From Cytophagales bacterium (GTDB lineage Bacteria; Bacteroidota; Bacteroidia; Cytophagales; Cyclobacteriaceae), in contig DNTA01000158.1 of NCBI GenBank assembly GCA_003500135.1, positions 1-38,600 on the forward strand: a DNA stretch of 38,600 nucleotides. The letters are read 5' to 3'. Below the pieces are notes generated by a model, which saw only the letters and a list, made by a program, of their open reading frames with translations, had not been told where the DNA came from and ran no database searches. The translations under genes and the position numbers were made by a program. This document shows, piece by piece, positions 36,060 through 38,600 of this stretch (the stretch's first letter is position 1; each line of letters begins with the position of its first letter).

Positions 36060-36701
36060 TTATTGGTTTTCTGTATTGTTTTTCTTTTTAAGAATGTCAT
36101 TTTTTATTTTATCCCATTGGTCCCTCAAGCGTTTGAAATCCTTGAAAGGAGCTTTTTTCTTACGCTTCTCTTTTGGGTCAAATAGCATTCCCGTGCATAG
36201 ACAATGCTTTTTATTTGTTCTATTCAGGATGTCATAATTCACACAGCTTTGACAGCCTTTCCAAAAATCATCATCTTCAGTAAGTTCGGAAAAAGTAACA
36301 GGACGGTAACCAAGATCGCTATTGATCTTCATCACAGCCAGACTGGTGGTTAAGCCGAAAATTTTTGCCTCGGGATACAGTTTTCTTGAAAGCTCAAACG
36401 CCTTTGCCTTTATTTGGTGTGCCAGTCCCATTTTGCGGAAAGCTTCCGCCACGATCAATCCGGAATTGGCCACAAACCGACGCGTACTCCACGTTTCAAT
36501 GTAACAGAAGCCGGCGAATTCACCTTTTTCACTAATTGCGATCACTGCCTTACCTTGGTGCATCTTTTGCCTGATGTATTCAGGACTTCTTTTGGCGATT
36601 CCAGTTCCGCGCTTCTGTGCCGAATCAGCAATGATATCACAAATTACTTCAGCATAAGCGAAATGCTTATCCGACGCTACCGAAATAGCGAATTTTTCCA
36701 T
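36060..36701 (-). CDS. GNAT acyltransferase heading the arginine operon (candidate N-acylglutamate synthase)
   Basis: A 213-residue GNAT protein. The acyl-CoA loop is GLIVAEAFRKMGLAHQIKAK (81-100). An unusual C-terminal tail has Cys150, Cys153, Cys167 and Cys169, which could bind a metal, and ends in a Lys-rich stretch. It is the first gene of the arg operon, 4 bp before argG, where no classical argA or argJ occurs. I infer that it makes the first N-acylated (acetyl or succinyl) glutamate, but sequence alone does not show it. GNAT proteins at this position are common in Bacteroidota arg operons. Confidence 0.85.
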   Translation of the reverse strand: MEKFAISVASDKHFAYAEVICDIIADSAQKRGTGIAKRSPEYIRQKMHQGKAVIAISEKGEFAGFCYIETWSTRRFVANSGLIVAEAFRKMGLAHQIKAKAFELSRKLYPEAKIFGLTTSLAVMKINSDLGYRPVTFSELTEDDDFWKGCQSCVNYDILNRTNKKHCLCTGMLFDPKEKRKKKAPFKDFKRLRDQWDKIKNDILKKKNNTENQ

Positions 36702-36866
36702 ATTGATGGCTTTATAAATGTTCTAACAAATGAATGTGCTGAGAGGAAATTACCGCGTAGGTAAAAAAAATTACGATATAGCCCTAGCGGGCCTCCTCCT
36801 GAGGATACTAAGGGTAGAAATGCGATATGTGATTGATATGCTTATCACTGTTCTTTGGATCGGATA

Positions 36867-36898
36867 CAAAGTAAATGGCTTTTTATTTCAATTCCAAA
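36867..36898 (-). promoter_or_regulatory. Candidate promoter of the arginine operon
   Basis: On the - strand TTTG (36898-36895), a 20-bp spacer and TTACTTTG (36874-36867), one mismatch to TAnnTTTG. It gives a leader of about 160 nt before the GNAT ATG at 36701. The leader holds a GCCC-GCTA-GGGC hairpin (36792-36781), then T8 (36770-36763), and a TTACC/GGTAA hairpin (36764-36750). Confidence 0.45.
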
Positions 36899-36931
36899 CA
36901 GTTTTAGTAAATAATTTTGACAGGTTAGAAG

Positions 36932-37438
36932 TTAAAAGTGTTTTTTATTGATTATTTCGCTAAATACAATAGCATCTTTTAATCCCCCGGGTTGTTTCAG
37001 CTTGTTGATAATCGGATGCTTCTTTTTATTTTCTATGCGGTAATGATCTGCTCTTTGGTATGAGTCTCTTATTGGTGATGATGCCAACTTTTCTTCCAAT
37101 GACTCTGCTCCTTCTTTAAATTCCATAGTAGCATATTTCTGGTAGGGATTTACGGAAGACGGCGCGGTTGATTCATAAGACTGGTCAACTTTCGGTTCAG
37201 GTTTACGCTTTTCCAAGGTTTTTTCCGAAGGCCTTTCTTCATCGCCTAGATCAAACTCTCTTTCGAATTCCTTTAATAATTCGTCAAATGGACTCGGTTT
37301 ACGTGGCTTGGTTCGGCCACTTTGTTGAGGATCGGGCATTTCATTGGAAGGATCAGCTTTTTTCTTCTTTTTTAACACCCTGGCAATCAGATATATAATA
37401 CCAAAAACCAAATAAACTAAAAGTCCTAAATCATCCAT
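36932..37438 (-). CDS. Membrane-anchored, charged protein of unknown function
   Basis: A 168-residue protein. One N-terminal transmembrane helix (about 5-21) is followed by a Lys-rich stretch, then a long, highly charged, probably disordered region rich in Glu, Lys, Pro and Ser. A conserved-looking C-terminal motif ends the protein: GGLKDAIVFSEIINKKHF. I have the impression that this layout recurs in Bacteroidota proteins next to smc, but no function is known to me. It is divergent from smc with 63 bp between the two ATGs. Confidence 0.75.
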   Translation of the reverse strand: MDDLGLLVYLVFGIIYLIARVLKKKKKADPSNEMPDPQQSGRTKPRKPSPFDELLKEFEREFDLGDEERPSEKTLEKRKPEPKVDQSYESTAPSSVNPYQKYATMEFKEGAESLEEKLASSPIRDSYQRADHYRIENKKKHPIINKLKQPGGLKDAIVFSEIINKKHF

Positions 37439-37463
37439 GTGGATATGTTTTTTAAAATTGTCT

Positions 37464-37471
37464 TAAATTTG
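37464..37471 (+). promoter_or_regulatory. -7 element of the smc promoter
   Basis: TAAATTTG at 37464-37471 matches TAnnTTTG exactly. It lies 30 bp before the smc ATG. The -33 region at the right distance is only a weak match. Confidence 0.5.
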
Positions 37472-37501
37472 CCTTCTTCACGAAAATGTACGCTAATATA
37501 C

Positions 37502-38600
37502 ATGCAGCTAACCAAATTAGAAATTAAAGGGTTTAAAAGTTTTGGTGATCGCGTCGTAATCAACTTCGACAAAGGTATAACCGGTATCGTAGGACCGAAT
37601 GGTTGTGGTAAATCCAATGTAGTGGATGCGATCCGATGGGTTTTGGGTGAGCAAAAAACCAGTGCTTTGCGATCCGAAAAGATGGAAAACATAATTTTCA
37701 ATGGCGCCAAAAATAGAAAACCCACCCAATTAGCAGAAGTTTCACTCTCTTTTAACAATACTAAAAACCTATTACCAACCGAGTACCATACCTTAACAAT
37801 TACAAGAAGATACTATCGTTCCGGCGATAGCGAATATTCACTCAATGGCGTTACCTGCCGGCTTAAAGACATCACCAACCTTTTTCTGGATACTGGTATT
37901 GCGTCGAATAGTTATGCCATTATTGAACTTAAAATGGTGGATGAAATCCTTAATGATAAGGACAATTCCAGAAGACATTTGTTTGAAGAAGCAGCCGGAA
38001 TTTCAAAATTTAAAATCCGGAAAAAAGAAACCCTCAAAAAACTCAGTGATACAGATGCTGACCTTGAACGCGTGGAAGACCTTCTTTTCGAAATAGATAA
38101 AAACATGCGTTCCCTAGAGCGTCAAGCCAAGCAGGCCGAGCGATATTATCGAATTAAAGAAGAATACAAAGCATACAGTGTAGAATTAGCCCGAAAAAGC
38201 CTGGCACAACGACGGCAGGACCTTGAAGATCTTCAGAAAAAAATCGACCAGGAAAATGATTCCAAAACCAACTGGCAAAAGCTGGTAGCTGAAAAGGAAG
38301 CCGGCATACAAAAAGCTAAGAAAGAATTAATACAAAAAGAAAAAGTACTGGCTACGAGGCAAAAATCGCTAAACGAGCATGTATCGAGGATAAGACACTA
38401 CGAAAGCGAGAAAAAAATCAAAAATGAAAGGTTGAAATACCTCAATGATAAAAGCGATACCCTAAACGAACAAATCGAGCAGGACAGGCAAAGCATTCAA
38501 CGCACCGATTTCAGCTTGAAAAGTTTAAAACAGGAAAAAGACGCTGCCTATAAAATTTTAATGGAAATTGAAGCCCGACTGGAAAGCTTAAAAGATGACC
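37502..38600 (+). CDS. smc: Chromosome segregation protein SMC, N-terminal part (continues past the window)
   Basis: The frame opens at ATG 37502 and is uninterrupted to the window edge (366 residues seen; full SMC is about 1,180). The ATPase head begins LTKLEIKGFKSFGDR, with Walker A GPNGCGKS at 31-38 and a switch region with NSYAIIELKMVDEIL. From about residue 165 a long heptad-rich coiled coil starts (RKKETLKKLSDTDADLERVEDL). SMC forms the chromosome-condensing complex with ScpA and ScpB. The 3' end, hinge and C-terminal head are outside the window. Confidence 0.97.
   Translation, partial: MQLTKLEIKGFKSFGDRVVINFDKGITGIVGPNGCGKSNVVDAIRWVLGEQKTSALRSEKMENIIFNGAKNRKPTQLAEVSLSFNNTKNLLPTEYHTLTITRRYYRSGDSEYSLNGVTCRLKDITNLFLDTGIASNSYAIIELKMVDEILNDKDNSRRHLFEEAAGISKFKIRKKETLKKLSDTDADLERVEDLLFEIDKNMRSLERQAKQAERYYRIKEEYKAYSVELARKSLAQRRQDLEDLQKKIDQENDSKTNWQKLVAEKEAGIQKAKKELIQKEKVLATRQKSLNEHVSRIRHYESEKKIKNERLKYLNDKSDTLNEQIEQDRQSIQRTDFSLKSLKQEKDAAYKILMEIEARLESLKDD

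Noticed and set aside
36730..36951. 73-codon frame on + strand overlapping the arginine leader
   Set aside because: It runs antisense through the predicted arg promoter and leader and has no recognisable features.
37426..37758. 110-codon frame on - strand
   Set aside because: It is antisense to the unmistakable SMC Walker A region.

Overview
The window is typical Bacteroidota chromosome, probably order Cytophagales (marine Fulvivirga/Marivirga-like; the order is an inference). The evidence is moderate-to-low GC, Bacteroidota promoters of the TTTG-N19/20-TAnnTTTG type, few strong Shine-Dalgarno sites, a type IX secretion tail remnant, lipoproteins, a GH3/beta-lactamase fusion, and an arginine operon built around a transcarbamylase that acts on acylated ornithine.

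Layout. 1-1350 (-) is a decayed multi-PAS signalling gene. 1.5-3.4 kb (+) carries a GH13 lipoprotein and a cyclophilin. 3.4-5.0 kb (-) carries a rhomboid protease, a TerB-like protein and a DinB-like protein. 5.1-9.4 kb (+) is a sigma-54-type response regulator followed by a hybrid kinase with its own receiver and Hpt domains. 9.4-10.6 kb holds a tiny basic lipoprotein, a hotdog-fold protein and a lipoprotein MsrB. 10.6-11.8 kb is a gene graveyard: a sorting-tail fragment, an M57-peptidase fragment, and a striking three-unit 67-bp palindromic tandem repeat. 11.8-16.1 kb holds a GH3/serine-hydrolase fusion divergent from a PBP4-like carboxypeptidase. The latter opens a tightly packed run DUF4159 - GT39 - GtrA - SDR that ends at 19.5 kb.

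19.5-22.3 kb holds a lipoprotein, then a BlaI-type repressor with two operators in its own promoter, then a BlaR1/M56-TonB sensor gene interrupted by three in-frame stops. A third operator copy lies just past it, before a DoxX-like gene and an unusual GNAT-like gene (22.3-23.6 kb). 23.6-27.4 kb (-) is the glycerol operon glpK-glpD-glpF. A UPF0316 membrane protein, a structured intergenic region with a possible small RNA, and a PAP2 phosphatase follow.

29.7-36.7 kb (-) is a compact arginine operon: GNAT, argG, argC, argF', argB, M20 deacylase, argH. Pro90 in the transcarbamylase suggests succinylated rather than acetylated intermediates. argD is not in the window. The right edge has a membrane-anchored charged protein divergent from the start of smc, which runs out of the window.

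The least explained elements are the 67-bp array, the BlaI-type operator set with a broken sensor, and the possible small RNA near 28.65 kb. No CRISPR, rRNA, tRNA, insertion sequence or prophage was recognised.
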